Of a stretch of 6,022 nt of DNA, positions 1-6,022 are shown in pieces (position 1 is the stretch's first letter; the number at the start of each line of letters is the position of its first letter). Both the position numbers and the translations under genes were made by a program. The stretch is from contig QMMZ01000144.1 in NCBI GenBank assembly GCA_003647525.1, positions 1 through 6,022 on the forward strand, written 5' to 3'. Below the pieces are notes generated by a model that saw nothing but the letters and a program-made list of their open reading frames with translations, searched no databases and was not told the origin of the DNA. Source of the stretch: Deltaproteobacteria bacterium. Its GTDB lineage: Bacteria > Desulfobacterota > Desulfobacteria > Desulfobacterales > ETH-SRB1.

Positions 1-699
1 AACAGTATAGGTTGCTTCGGTTGATCCATCCTGCCAGAGGTAACTCACAAATCCAGATCCCGGATCTAATATTAAGGAATCCCCTTCACAAATCGACAAA
101 GTTGTGTCATTCCCAAGGTCAAAATTTGGTATGGTTTCAATGCGAATATTATCCATCAAGATATAACCCCAATAAGGTATTTGCGTGGTATAATATGCTT
201 CCAAAACCAGATCAGTTATATTGACCATAGCAGGATGAACCAAAAACTCATATGTTAGCCAATCTTCATTACCCACGGCGGGTGATTGCCAAAGCAGGTT
301 ATCCATATTACATGAAGAATTAGATCCATAAACTTTTAAAGTAATTGGTTCCATATCAAAAGATGCTACATCAGGCTGATATGCTAAATCAATCTTCACC
401 AAATAACATGAGTCAATTGAGAAAGGTGTAATTAAACTTGTATGAACATCCTCCCAGGTATTATCATCTCTGGCGGCCATTCCCAGATATGTATTGCCAT
501 CGGAAGCAGCTAAATAAACGCCAAAGTTACCAGGTTGAACATCAGGTGTACTATTTCCTGGTGTACAGATTGCCCATCCTGGTGGTGGAATTTCCGGTTG
601 AGGAGTACCTTCAAAAGATGGATTTGGCAAATACTGACACAACCCTTCCAGGGATAAGAAGAGAACGAAAAAAATAAAGAAAAGCCATCTAATTTTCAT
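1..699 (-). CDS. Secreted modular surface protein, N-terminal part (runs off left edge)
   Basis: The reading frame is open from the ATG at 697-699 to the window edge, giving 233 residues without a stop. Residues 1-21 form a signal peptide: a Lys/Arg start, a Phe/Leu-rich core (WLFFIFFVLFLSL), then EGLCQ. There is no proper lipobox, so signal peptidase I export is more likely than lipidation. Residues 25-190 start with NPSFEG and PPPGW and end with GYILMDNIRIE, the pattern of a jelly-roll, carbohydrate-binding-like domain. From residue 194 a second module begins (FDLGNDTTLSICEGDSLILD, then YLWQDGST), an Ig/PKD-like repeat typical of long Bacteroidota surface or T9SS-secreted proteins. A C-terminal sorting domain would lie outside the window, so T9SS export is inference. 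The ligand is unknown. The 96 bp upstream separate it from the CoA-transferase gene on the same strand, with a possible terminator between, so it probably has its own promoter. Confidence 0.85.
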   Translation of the reverse strand, partial: MKIRWLFFIFFVLFLSLEGLCQYLPNPSFEGTPQPEIPPPGWAICTPGNSTPDVQPGNFGVYLAASDGNTYLGMAARDDNTWEDVHTSLITPFSIDSCYLVKIDLAYQPDVASFDMEPITLKVYGSNSSCNMDNLLWQSPAVGNEDWLTYEFLVHPAMVNITDLVLEAYYTTQIPYWGYILMDNIRIETIPNFDLGNDTTLSICEGDSLILDPGSGFVSYLWQDGSTEATYTV

Positions 700-754
700 C
701 GTAAATAGTCAGTGAATATTTTCGATACACTTGAAAAGACAAATACTGCTTGCC

Positions 755-796
755 AAAAGGTGGATTTGTAATCATAAATGGTTTTTACCACCTTTT
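755..796 (-). terminator. Possible intrinsic terminator after the CoA-transferase gene
   Basis: AAAAGGTGG at 755-763 is perfectly complementary to CCACCTTTT at 788-796, giving a 9 bp stem with a 24-base loop. On the minus strand it begins at the last base of the TAA stop (796-798) of the upstream gene, and its 3' arm ends in TTTT. The long loop and the T run lying inside the stem make it a weak candidate. Confidence 0.3.
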
Positions 797-2154
797 TATT
801 GCACAGCAGAATATGGAGTAAACCCTTTAGGTGACTGGTCTTTCAAAGCCACTTTTGGTTTATGAAACTCAGGGCTGTCGTAAATCTTTTTTAGCAAAGC
901 CGTTTTTGTTTCCGGTTCTGCGAGATGTGCAATTCCAACTGCATGTTCGGCAATATTTAATCCTCTGGGATCAAAAGCACCATACTCAGTAATAATAATA
1001 ACAGGATCGGCTGCAATAGCTGTAGTAGTTATACCTTCAGGGCACATATCAACTATTTTAGAAATCCCGGAAGCGGTGGTTGATTTCATGGCAATAATTC
1101 CATAACCACCTTCAGTCAAATAAGAACCCCTTAAAAAATCAGCCTGTCCTCCAATGCCACTATAAACTTCACGTCCCTTCAAGGAATCAGCCCAGATATT
1201 TCCATGTAAATCAACACCTATGGCACTATTGATAGCAACCATTTTATGTTGCCGTGCAATGTTTAAAATACTGTTGGTAATATTACATGGCCTGCTTTGA
1301 ACTGAGCTGTTGAAATTAGGCCAATCATAACCTTCTTTATCAGCAGCCAGAAAAATAGATGCAATAGAAAAGTTTACGTCCAAATACCTGTTAGTGACAA
1401 CACCTTCTTCAATCAGTTTCCGCATAGCATCAGCAAATAGCTCAGTATAAATGCCAAGATCTTTAACTCCTTTTTCAATGATAGCCTCTGTAACAGCTTC
1501 AGGCACCTCCCCTATTCCATATTGCAAAGTACAACCATCAGAAACATACAATTCAGTAACCAGTCTTCCAATTTTTCTGGCAACTTCATCAGGTTTATGT
1601 ACCGGGCTAATTGGTAGTTGGTAATCTGTATCCAACATATAGTCGATCTCTGATTCATGAATTGTAGTTCCCAGAACAAAAGGCATTTGTTTGTTGCGTT
1701 CAACAATCACTAAACCTCCATTCTCACGAATAGCATGTACAGCTGACTGCACACCTTCAACCGTTGTTCCAAAACTATAATTACCGCCATTGTCAGGTCC
1801 ACTTACTGTAAACATACAAATATTAGGTTTCAGGTACCTTTCTACCTGGTTTGGGATATCAGACAAGTGCATTAACTGATAGGAGGCCCAACCTTTATTT
1901 AAGGGTTTTCGGGAATGAGGGCCGGAAAAAATAATCCGATGCTTTATCCGTTGACAAGCCTCTTCTGTAAATAATTCTTCGACTTCACCCAATAACAAAA
2001 CGCTTAGCATATCCACATTGTATATGTATGGATCTTTTGCCAACTGGCGCAACAAAACTTGTGGTACAGCAGCATTTCCAGCTACGTATATCATGCTCCC
2101 CTGCCTAATATATTCAGCATTGATAATATCTTCAACTTTATTTATTTTCTTCAT
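796..2154 (-). CDS. Acetyl-CoA hydrolase/CoA-transferase family protein
   Basis: A 452-residue protein, the usual length for the family of 4-hydroxybutyrate, butyrate and succinate CoA-transferases and acetyl-CoA hydrolases. These move CoA between acyl-CoA and a carboxylate through a glutamyl-CoA thioester, in the cytoplasm. The N-terminal domain covers about residues 1-200. The C-terminal domain has LQYGIGEVPEAV (210-221), then GIYTEL with Glu238, which sits where the family's catalytic glutamate lies, and SGIGGQADFLRG (332-343), the CoA-binding glycine loop. Later come ITEYGAFDPRGL (388-399) and IAHLAEPE (408-415), the latter differing from the IAHP common in better-known members. All core motifs are present, so it should be active, but the acyl substrate cannot be read from sequence. 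The ATG at 2152-2154 overlaps the end of the HAD gene by 17 bp in another frame, which points to translational coupling. No signal peptide is seen. Confidence 0.92.
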   Translation of the reverse strand: MKKINKVEDIINAEYIRQGSMIYVAGNAAVPQVLLRQLAKDPYIYNVDMLSVLLLGEVEELFTEEACQRIKHRIIFSGPHSRKPLNKGWASYQLMHLSDIPNQVERYLKPNICMFTVSGPDNGGNYSFGTTVEGVQSAVHAIRENGGLVIVERNKQMPFVLGTTIHESEIDYMLDTDYQLPISPVHKPDEVARKIGRLVTELYVSDGCTLQYGIGEVPEAVTEAIIEKGVKDLGIYTELFADAMRKLIEEGVVTNRYLDVNFSIASIFLAADKEGYDWPNFNSSVQSRPCNITNSILNIARQHKMVAINSAIGVDLHGNIWADSLKGREVYSGIGGQADFLRGSYLTEGGYGIIAMKSTTASGISKIVDMCPEGITTTAIAADPVIIITEYGAFDPRGLNIAEHAVGIAHLAEPETKTALLKKIYDSPEFHKPKVALKDQSPKGFTPYSAVQ

Positions 2155-2824
2155 TAGAATTACTAATTATATCAAAATGATTAATTTTAAAATATTTTAG
2201 AGTTTCATTTAAACATGTGACAACTTCACATCCACAATCTTCCAGTCGTTCATATGATTGATGCCCATTTGCCACTAATATACAGTGAACCTTTAATTCT
2301 TTGGCTACTTCATAATCGTGAAGTGTATCTCCTATCAAACAACAAGCATTATTATCGATGTTATGTTCATTTATGAAATTTTTTGCCATTTCAATTTTAC
2401 TCTTTGCAAAATGATCGTGGATTCCAGATATCTCCTGAAAGTATTTGTAAATTCCGTTTTCTTTTACAGAATAAAGCAAAGACTTATGTTCCATTGCTGA
2501 TAACATATATTGTGTAAACCCATTTTCTTTGAATGTATTCAATACATGCGTTACATCCATAAACAAACCGGCATTTTTCAATTGATCAAGGTATTTTTCA
2601 ATAAACTCAATGGCAATTTCATCAAATGGTTCCTTCGAGAAATCAAATCCAGCAGTTGTGTAATAGTCTTTTACCGGAAAAGTAAAAATTTCACGGTAAC
2701 GGTTTTTATCCAGTGGTTGATTGTTTCTATTTACCAGCAAATCATTGATCACACCAATGCAAATATCCACATCATTTAACAATGTACCGTTCCAATCCCA
2801 GATAATCGTATCTACATCAACCAT
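2138..2824 (-). CDS. HAD-superfamily hydrolase, phosphoglycolate-phosphatase-like, with DxN motif
   Basis: A 228-residue cytoplasmic protein of normal length for subfamily IA HAD phosphatases. Motif I is IIWDWNGTLLND, with nucleophile Asp10. The residue two positions on, normally the Asp acid/base, is Asn12. A helical cap covers about residues 16-88. Motif II is YMLSAMEH (Ser109), motif III is Lys141 or Lys143 in HFAKSKIE, and motif IV is IGDTLHD (Asp166, Asp170), which binds magnesium. The fold and most catalytic residues are clear, but the substrate is unknown and the Asn may change the chemistry or rate. The ATG at 2822-2824 starts just before the motif I strand. It is first gene of an operon with the CoA-transferase, overlapping it by 17 bp, and is divergent from the sugar kinase. 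A role in clearing a phosphorylated by-product of the same pathway is only a guess. Confidence 0.9.
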   Translation of the reverse strand: MVDVDTIIWDWNGTLLNDVDICIGVINDLLVNRNNQPLDKNRYREIFTFPVKDYYTTAGFDFSKEPFDEIAIEFIEKYLDQLKNAGLFMDVTHVLNTFKENGFTQYMLSAMEHKSLLYSVKENGIYKYFQEISGIHDHFAKSKIEMAKNFINEHNIDNNACCLIGDTLHDYEVAKELKVHCILVANGHQSYERLEDCGCEVVTCLNETLKYFKINHFDIISNSNEENK

Positions 2825-2951
2825 TCCTTTTGTAAATTGATCTGCTCAAAATATTGTTTCGTATGGCGAGTAAAATTATAAAGAATAATTATCAGTTATA
2901 ATTGTTTTTTAAGTAAATTGCGCTATTAAAAGTATCTGAAAAGAAAAACCT
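2825..2951. promoter_or_regulatory. Divergent promoter region between HAD/CoA-transferase operon and sugar kinase
   Basis: This 127 bp AT-rich spacer separates two divergent transcription units, so it should hold promoters for both. Neither has a convincing Bacteroidota promoter (TTTG, then about 20 bases, then TAnnTTTG). The closest -7-like strings are TATTTTG on the minus strand (2853-2847) and TAAATTG on the plus strand (2914-2920). Each lacks one base and a good upstream TTG. The kinase start is preceded by an A-rich stretch (GAAAAGAAAAACC), usual for translation starts in this phylum. The location follows from gene layout; the boxes are weak. Confidence 0.4.
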
Positions 2952-3797
2952 ATGATATTAATTGCTGATAGCGGTGCCACCAAATCCGACTGGATTTTAT
3001 TGAATGAAGATGAGGAACCCATGAGGTTCCAGTTGGTTGGATTGAACCCATTTTACGTTGACACCATTGAAATTGAAAGCATTCTGAGTAAAGAACTTAC
3101 CCCATTTATTGAGAACAAAAAAATTAAGAAAGTTATATTTTATGGAGCCGGATGTGCATCTGTATTTAAATGTATGACTGTAGAAGAAGCATTGAATAAA
3201 TTATTTGATAATGCTGAAATTGTTGTGGAATCAGATTTACTGGGAGCTGCCAGAGCTCTATTTAAAAATAAAGAAGGCATTGCATGCATATTGGGAACAG
3301 GTTCAAATTCATGTCATTTTGATGGAAATAAAATCGTAGAAAACATTACTTCCCTGGGTTACTTTTTTGGAGATGAAGGAAGTGGTGCGCACCTGGGCAA
3401 GGTATTTCTAAAGGATTATTTACTGGGCAATCTGCCACCCAAGATAGCCTCCGATTTTAAAGAAATTTATAACTATAACAGGGATAACATATTAGATGCC
3501 ATTTATAATTTACCTTTCCCAAATCGTTTTTTAGGATCATTTTGCGAATTTTATGCTGATCATCTCTCCGACAAATATATTTTTGACATGGTATCAAATT
3601 CATTTCGAGAATTTTTCACCAATCAAATAAAACAATATAAGGGATATAATAAGCTACCAATAAGTTTTGTCGGTTCAGTAGCCTTCTTTTTTGAACCATT
3701 ACTTCGTCAAATAGCAGCTGAGTTTGGAGTGAACATTGACCAGGTATTGAGATCTCCTATTAATGCTTTGGCCGAATACCATAAAGAAGAAGGTTAG
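2952..3797 (+). CDS. BadF/BadG/BcrA/BcrD-type kinase, probable (N-acetyl)glucosamine kinase
   Basis: A 281-residue cytoplasmic ASKHA-fold ATPase. Phosphate-1 is IADSGATKSDW (4-14, Asp6). Asp95 in VVESDLLGAA sits where the catalytic base of N-acetylglucosamine kinases lies. Phosphate-2 is LGTGSNS (114-120). GDEGSGAHLG (140-149) is the signature of the amino-sugar kinase branch, and GSVA (241-244) is the adenosine motif. The end, SPINALAEYH (268-277), is also typical. The protein lacks the Fe-S activator features of true BadF/HgdC dehydratase activators: there is no paired cysteine motif at the dimer interface, so a sugar kinase is the better call. The likely reaction is ATP-dependent 6-phosphorylation of glucosamine or N-acetylglucosamine from cell-wall or chitin turnover. 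Substrate choice is inference. It is transcribed alone, divergent from the HAD gene and convergent with the P460 lipoprotein. The ATG fits, as the first motif begins at residue 4. Confidence 0.88.
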   Translation: MILIADSGATKSDWILLNEDEEPMRFQLVGLNPFYVDTIEIESILSKELTPFIENKKIKKVIFYGAGCASVFKCMTVEEALNKLFDNAEIVVESDLLGAARALFKNKEGIACILGTGSNSCHFDGNKIVENITSLGYFFGDEGSGAHLGKVFLKDYLLGNLPPKIASDFKEIYNYNRDNILDAIYNLPFPNRFLGSFCEFYADHLSDKYIFDMVSNSFREFFTNQIKQYKGYNKLPISFVGSVAFFFEPLLRQIAAEFGVNIDQVLRSPINALAEYHKEEG

Positions 3798-3901
3798 TTA
3801 TCCTCGCGGTATAAAAATTAATGTAATCTTTAAATTAATATTTCTGTTGGCAGTTTGTGAGGATACATACTATTGCATATTAATTCAAATATTATTGTCG
3901 C

Positions 3902-4423
3902 TTACGGAAAAAATTTATTCATCAACATATAATCAATACTTCCATCTTGTGTATGGCAACCTATACATTGATTGCCTTTATCGGTTGCTGAAACCGCTAC
4001 CGACTCATCTGAATTGATATAACCCCAAACCCAACCATTGGCATCTGCACTTGAATTATTGGATTGTTTATAAAGAATGGCGGTGCGATCCAATGAATTT
4101 GCATCACCATACAATTCTTTAACAATCAATGATCCTTCCGGAAAGGTTGCATCAGATATAATTCTACCAAGGGAGTCAAGTTTTGCAGCAGCTGTTGCAT
4201 TATACCGAGTTCGCAAAAAAGGAAAACTATGTCCGCTACCTACACTTTTATCAAGCAGGTCGCTGGAATTTTCAAACCAGGTAAAACCATCCGTCGATTT
4301 TGCCATATCGTATAATTGTTTGTCAACACCTTCGAGTTCATCATCTTTATTACAGGAAGTAATTGCCAATGTTCCCAAAAATAAAATCGTAAGGAAAAAT
4401 ATTAGTGTTTTTTTCTTTTGCAT
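3902..4423 (-). CDS. Cytochrome P460-like haem lipoprotein
   Basis: A 173-residue exported protein. Residues 1-24 are a lipoprotein signal peptide: MQKKK, a hydrophobic core, and lipobox AITSC, with lipidated Cys24. NKDDE follows directly, resembling the acidic export signal that sends Bacteroidota lipoproteins to the outer face of the outer membrane. The mature domain has FPEGSLIVKELY (94-105), GWVWGYINSDE (130-140) and KGNQCIGCHTQDGSIDY (149-165). CIGCH (153-157) is a c-type haem motif, and its C-terminal place after a W-x-W strand matches the cytochrome P460 family, whose known members oxidise hydroxylamine. In those a lysine also crosslinks to the haem. Lys102 is one candidate here but cannot be confirmed by eye. 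The actual substrate is unknown, and cytochrome c' beta-like gas binding or electron transfer are alternatives. It is convergent with the kinase gene and apparently monocistronic. Confidence 0.85.
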   Translation of the reverse strand: MQKKKTLIFFLTILFLGTLAITSCNKDDELEGVDKQLYDMAKSTDGFTWFENSSDLLDKSVGSGHSFPFLRTRYNATAAAKLDSLGRIISDATFPEGSLIVKELYGDANSLDRTAILYKQSNNSSADANGWVWGYINSDESVAVSATDKGNQCIGCHTQDGSIDYMLMNKFFP

Positions 4424-4537
4424 TTTTCTAATTTAAAGTTATTGATAAATAATAACCAGAAAGATCGATTTTTGTTTTAATCTTATCAAAATTCTACTTC
4501 ATATTGTCGTTTTCCCAAGATTGAAATCAATTATAAA

Positions 4538-4705
4538 TTTGGTTGATCAAAGTGTTGGTGAAGACACCAACACCGGCATGATGGGTACATTCTGCATCAA
4601 GTTGGGGTTATCACCAACATGCTTCAAGTTGGTGTTGTCACTAACTTGAAACCTCTTGCAACATATGTTTGGTCAAAACTGTTGGTGGGGACACCAACAG
4701 CGGCA
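4538..4705. repeat. Cluster of four GTTGGTG/CACCAAC hairpins
   Basis: Four short inverted repeats share the core GTTGGTG - four bases - CACCAAC. H1 (4552-4573) has a perfect 9 bp stem and loop AAGA. H2 (4601-4618) has a 7 bp stem with one mismatch and loop TTAT. H3 (4623-4650) has a 12 bp stem with one G:U pair and loop TTGT. H4 (4679-4700) has a perfect 9 bp stem and loop GGGA. H1 and H4 sit in longer matching units (4538-4578 and 4668-4705) that both begin TTTGGT and end CGGCA and differ by a three-base gap. H2 and H3 form a second pair with a 27 bp period sharing TCAAGTTGG. Stems are kept while loops vary, which suggests selection on structure. Candidate roles are a REP-like mobile palindrome, transcript-end protection, or termination. 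Confidence 0.8.
4675..4700 (-). terminator. Hairpin H4 as possible terminator of the HAD gene
   Basis: Read on the minus strand, the perfect 9 bp stem of H4 (loop TCCC) is followed at once by TTTT, then GACC. It lies about 47 bases after the TAA stop of the HAD gene at 4747-4749. The stem is GC-richer than its surroundings, but the T tract is short. H1 is likewise followed by TTT on this strand. Termination is an inference from shape only. Confidence 0.35.
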
Positions 4706-4746
4706 AATTGCAGAGATTATTAGTGGTTTTTATACAACAATATTAT

Positions 4747-5598
4747 TTACTTGAACAAGTTAAGATTTTCCTGTTCCGCAATTTTTCTGAACAAGTTTTG
4801 CAAGAGTGCATTTAATTTTGAACCTGAAGTATAATCAGCCGGAACAATATAATCCGCTCTATTATCCTGAATCAGTTTTTCACATATTTGCTTCGGGGAT
4901 GGTTTGTCTTTTCTTTTTCTTACGTTTGGATTGTAAACAGCTATTGCTGTCCCACCCTGGTATTTAATCATTTTCATCGCCGGAACATCTGTTTCCCCAT
5001 CACCCAAATAAATCATATTGGTAAAAGGAACAGGCCGTTGATCATATTCTACAAACTTATTGATTGCCGAGTTATCGTAAGAATTATCAATTCCTTAGTT
5101 GATCCTGAAAAGATATTGGGTTTTTGTTGTGTAATTTATGGCAAGTGCCGGCCATACAGCCACTCCATTAACATCAAAAATATAACCCGATGCAAATACA
5201 TTTTTAAAATGCCTGGCTATTGAAGTACCTTTAATGATATCCCTTACCCCGGAAGAAATTATATAATGGTCTACATCTATACCCAATGATTTGGCAAAAT
5301 CATTGATCCGGTCGAAAAATGTATCCACTCCATCGAAAAACTGAATTTCCTTCCCATGCTCCATAAAAGCTTTTTGGGTAATTGGAATATCTTTTTCCCT
5401 TGCCTTCTTTAGCATTAATTGCATATAAGTGAGGATTTCATCAGCATCATTATCTTTTGCCATTTTATTGGCTTCACCCCAAAAGGCTGCTTTATCAATC
5501 CCTAATTTTGGGATGAATGAATGTTCCTGCATGTTACCAGGGGCCAGTGTGCCATCAAAATCGTAGGCAATGGCTATTTTAATTGATCGTTTTGTCAT
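4747..5598 (-). pseudogene. HAD-superfamily phosphatase, interrupted by one in-frame stop
   Basis: From the ATG at 5596-5598 the frame gives a phosphoserine-phosphatase-like HAD protein: motif I AYDFDGTLAP (Asp13, Asp15), a helical cap at about 18-90, motif II YIISSG (Ser115/116) and a probable motif III lysine at Lys159 (TTKTQYLF). Codon 168 is TAA (5095-5097), just after FRIN. The same frame then runs on without another stop for 115 codons: GIDNSYDNSAINKF, then NMIYLGDGETDVPAMK with magnesium-binding Asp200 and Asp204, ending at a TAA at 4747-4749. The whole would be 283 codons, a plausible full length. Without readthrough the 167-residue product lacks motif IV and should be inactive. A fragment could start at the ATG 5014-5016 but would lack the nucleophile. 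One base change, for example AAA to TAA, explains it; a sequencing error is the main alternative. It starts 8 bp after the upstream gene, so both share an operon. Confidence 0.85.
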
Positions 5599-5606
5599 CT
5601 TGATAT

Positions 5607-6022
5607 TTAGTTATTTTTAACTATTGCGTTCTTCAGAATGATCTTTCCTAAGGGTGTTACATTGTAAATTTGAGGTACTCCGGGTTTTACAGTTTCTCTT
5701 CGAATAAGTAACCTATATTCCAGGTCCTTGGTTATTTTATGATAAAGATTGTTGAAAGTTGCCCTTACAAGCGAATTTGTATTGATATAGTCATTTTCTA
5801 ATTTCTTATCAATGTCTCTATTTGTTAGTATTAAAATTGAAGATGGTGGAAGCAAATCTTTCATTCTTCTTAACAAATGAATTAGGTCATCATTATGATT
5901 TTCATCAAAAAAATCTGACTCATCCAATATAATATAGATTTTTTCCTTTTTGTTAATTTCCTGTAGCACCTCCTTTATAACATCCCTTATTTCAATATTT
6001 CTGATTGGAGTAATTGACCGGT
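5607..6022 (-). CDS. Putative P-loop ATPase with winged-helix-like C-terminus (partial, runs off right edge)
   Basis: The frame is open from the window edge to the TAA at 5607-5609, giving 137 visible C-terminal residues. A GTG at 5967-5969 could be taken as a start, but the frame stays open above it and the AAGGAG there touches the GTG with no spacing, so it is more likely internal. Visible residues 28-36 (IYIILDESD) look like a Walker B strand with Asp33-Glu34. SSILILTNRD (60-69) follows like an AAA+ sensor-1 strand ending in Asn67. About residues 77-130 contain a helical segment, then LLIRRE, GVPQIYNVTPLGKIIL, like the hairpin and last helix of a winged-helix domain. An Orc1/Cdc6-like or STAND-type ATPase would fit, but the Walker A part is outside the window and the spacing is short, so the family is unsure. 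It lies 8 bp upstream of the broken HAD gene. Confidence 0.65.
   Translation of the reverse strand, partial: RSITPIRNIEIRDVIKEVLQEINKKEKIYIILDESDFFDENHNDDLIHLLRRMKDLLPPSSILILTNRDIDKKLENDYINTNSLVRATFNNLYHKITKDLEYRLLIRRETVKPGVPQIYNVTPLGKIILKNAIVKNN

Larger units (their letters stand above)
4424..4746. other. 323 bp intergenic region with hairpin cluster
   Basis: No gene is seen on either strand. The middle (4538-4705) carries the hairpin cluster described separately. The flanks are plain AT-rich DNA. On the minus strand TAACTTTA (4441-4434) resembles the Bacteroidota -7 box TAnnTTTG and lies just upstream of the P460 lipoprotein ATG, but no matching -33 element was found. The region lies downstream of the broken HAD gene and upstream of the P460 gene. 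Confidence 0.7.

Noticed and set aside
438..677. Plus-strand open frame opposite the secreted protein
   Set aside because: It lies wholly antisense to a well-supported frame with signal peptide and domain motifs, and its own translation has no recognisable feature.
2952..3797. BadF-family protein as a 2-hydroxyacyl-CoA dehydratase activator linked to the CoA-transferase
   Set aside because: It lacks a paired-cysteine Fe-S site and no dehydratase subunits are nearby; GDEGSG and the C-terminal motif favour an amino-sugar kinase.
3799..3865. Inverted repeat TATCCTC/GAGGATA in the convergent spacer as a bidirectional terminator
   Set aside because: The stem is only 7 bp with a 53-base loop and no clear T tract, so it is likely chance. 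The rest of this 104 bp spacer is featureless AT-rich DNA.
4077..4436. Plus-strand 119-codon frame over the P460 lipoprotein gene
   Set aside because: It is a shadow of the minus-strand gene, which has a lipobox and CxxCH motif.
4538..4705. The hairpin cluster as a CRISPR array
   Set aside because: Repeat copies are few, imperfect and of two types, spacing is irregular (27 to 53 bp between centres), and no cas gene is present.
5095..5097. Stop codon reassignment or programmed recoding at the HAD TAA
   Set aside because: TAA ends several intact genes in the window, and no selenocysteine-like or shift-prone context is seen; mutation or error is simpler.
4888..5223. Plus-strand frame across the break in the HAD gene
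   Set aside because: It is antisense to continuous HAD coding sequence on both sides of the stop and shows no family motif.

Overview
The window looks like part of a chromosome from a Bacteroidota bacterium, probably a Bacteroidales/Marinilabiliales-like or Flavobacteriia-like lineage. The clues are AT-rich DNA, A-rich start regions with few Shine-Dalgarno sequences, a secreted protein with the LGNDTTL...WQDGS Ig/PKD-like module common in large surface proteins of this phylum, and a lipoprotein whose Cys is followed by NKDDE, like a Bacteroidota surface-export signal. These are family-level impressions made without a database search.

Layout, left to right. 1-699 (minus) is the N-terminal part of a secreted modular protein that runs off the left edge. 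796-2154 (minus) is an acetyl-CoA hydrolase/CoA-transferase family enzyme. Its start overlaps the end of a HAD phosphatase-like gene (2138-2824, minus) by 17 bp, so the two are almost surely one operon. Across a 127 bp divergent spacer, 2952-3797 (plus) encodes a BadF/BadG-type sugar kinase, probably for glucosamine or N-acetylglucosamine. It converges on 3902-4423 (minus), a lipoprotein of the cytochrome P460 type with one CxxCH haem motif. A 323 bp non-coding stretch (4424-4746) holds four related hairpins built on GTTGGTG/CACCAAC. 4747-5598 (minus) is a second, phosphoserine-phosphatase-like HAD gene, broken by one in-frame TAA at codon 168. 5607-6022 (minus) is the C-terminal part of a putative P-loop ATPase with a winged-helix-like tail. 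It runs off the right edge and sits 8 bp upstream of the broken HAD gene.

The genes read as ordinary housekeeping or accessory metabolism (acyl-CoA/CoA transfer, phosphate-ester hydrolysis, amino-sugar phosphorylation) plus envelope proteins, not as one dedicated system. No tRNA, rRNA, transposase, phage or CRISPR signal was seen. The points most worth a second look are the hairpin cluster, the single-stop HAD gene and the apparently surface-directed P460 haem lipoprotein.
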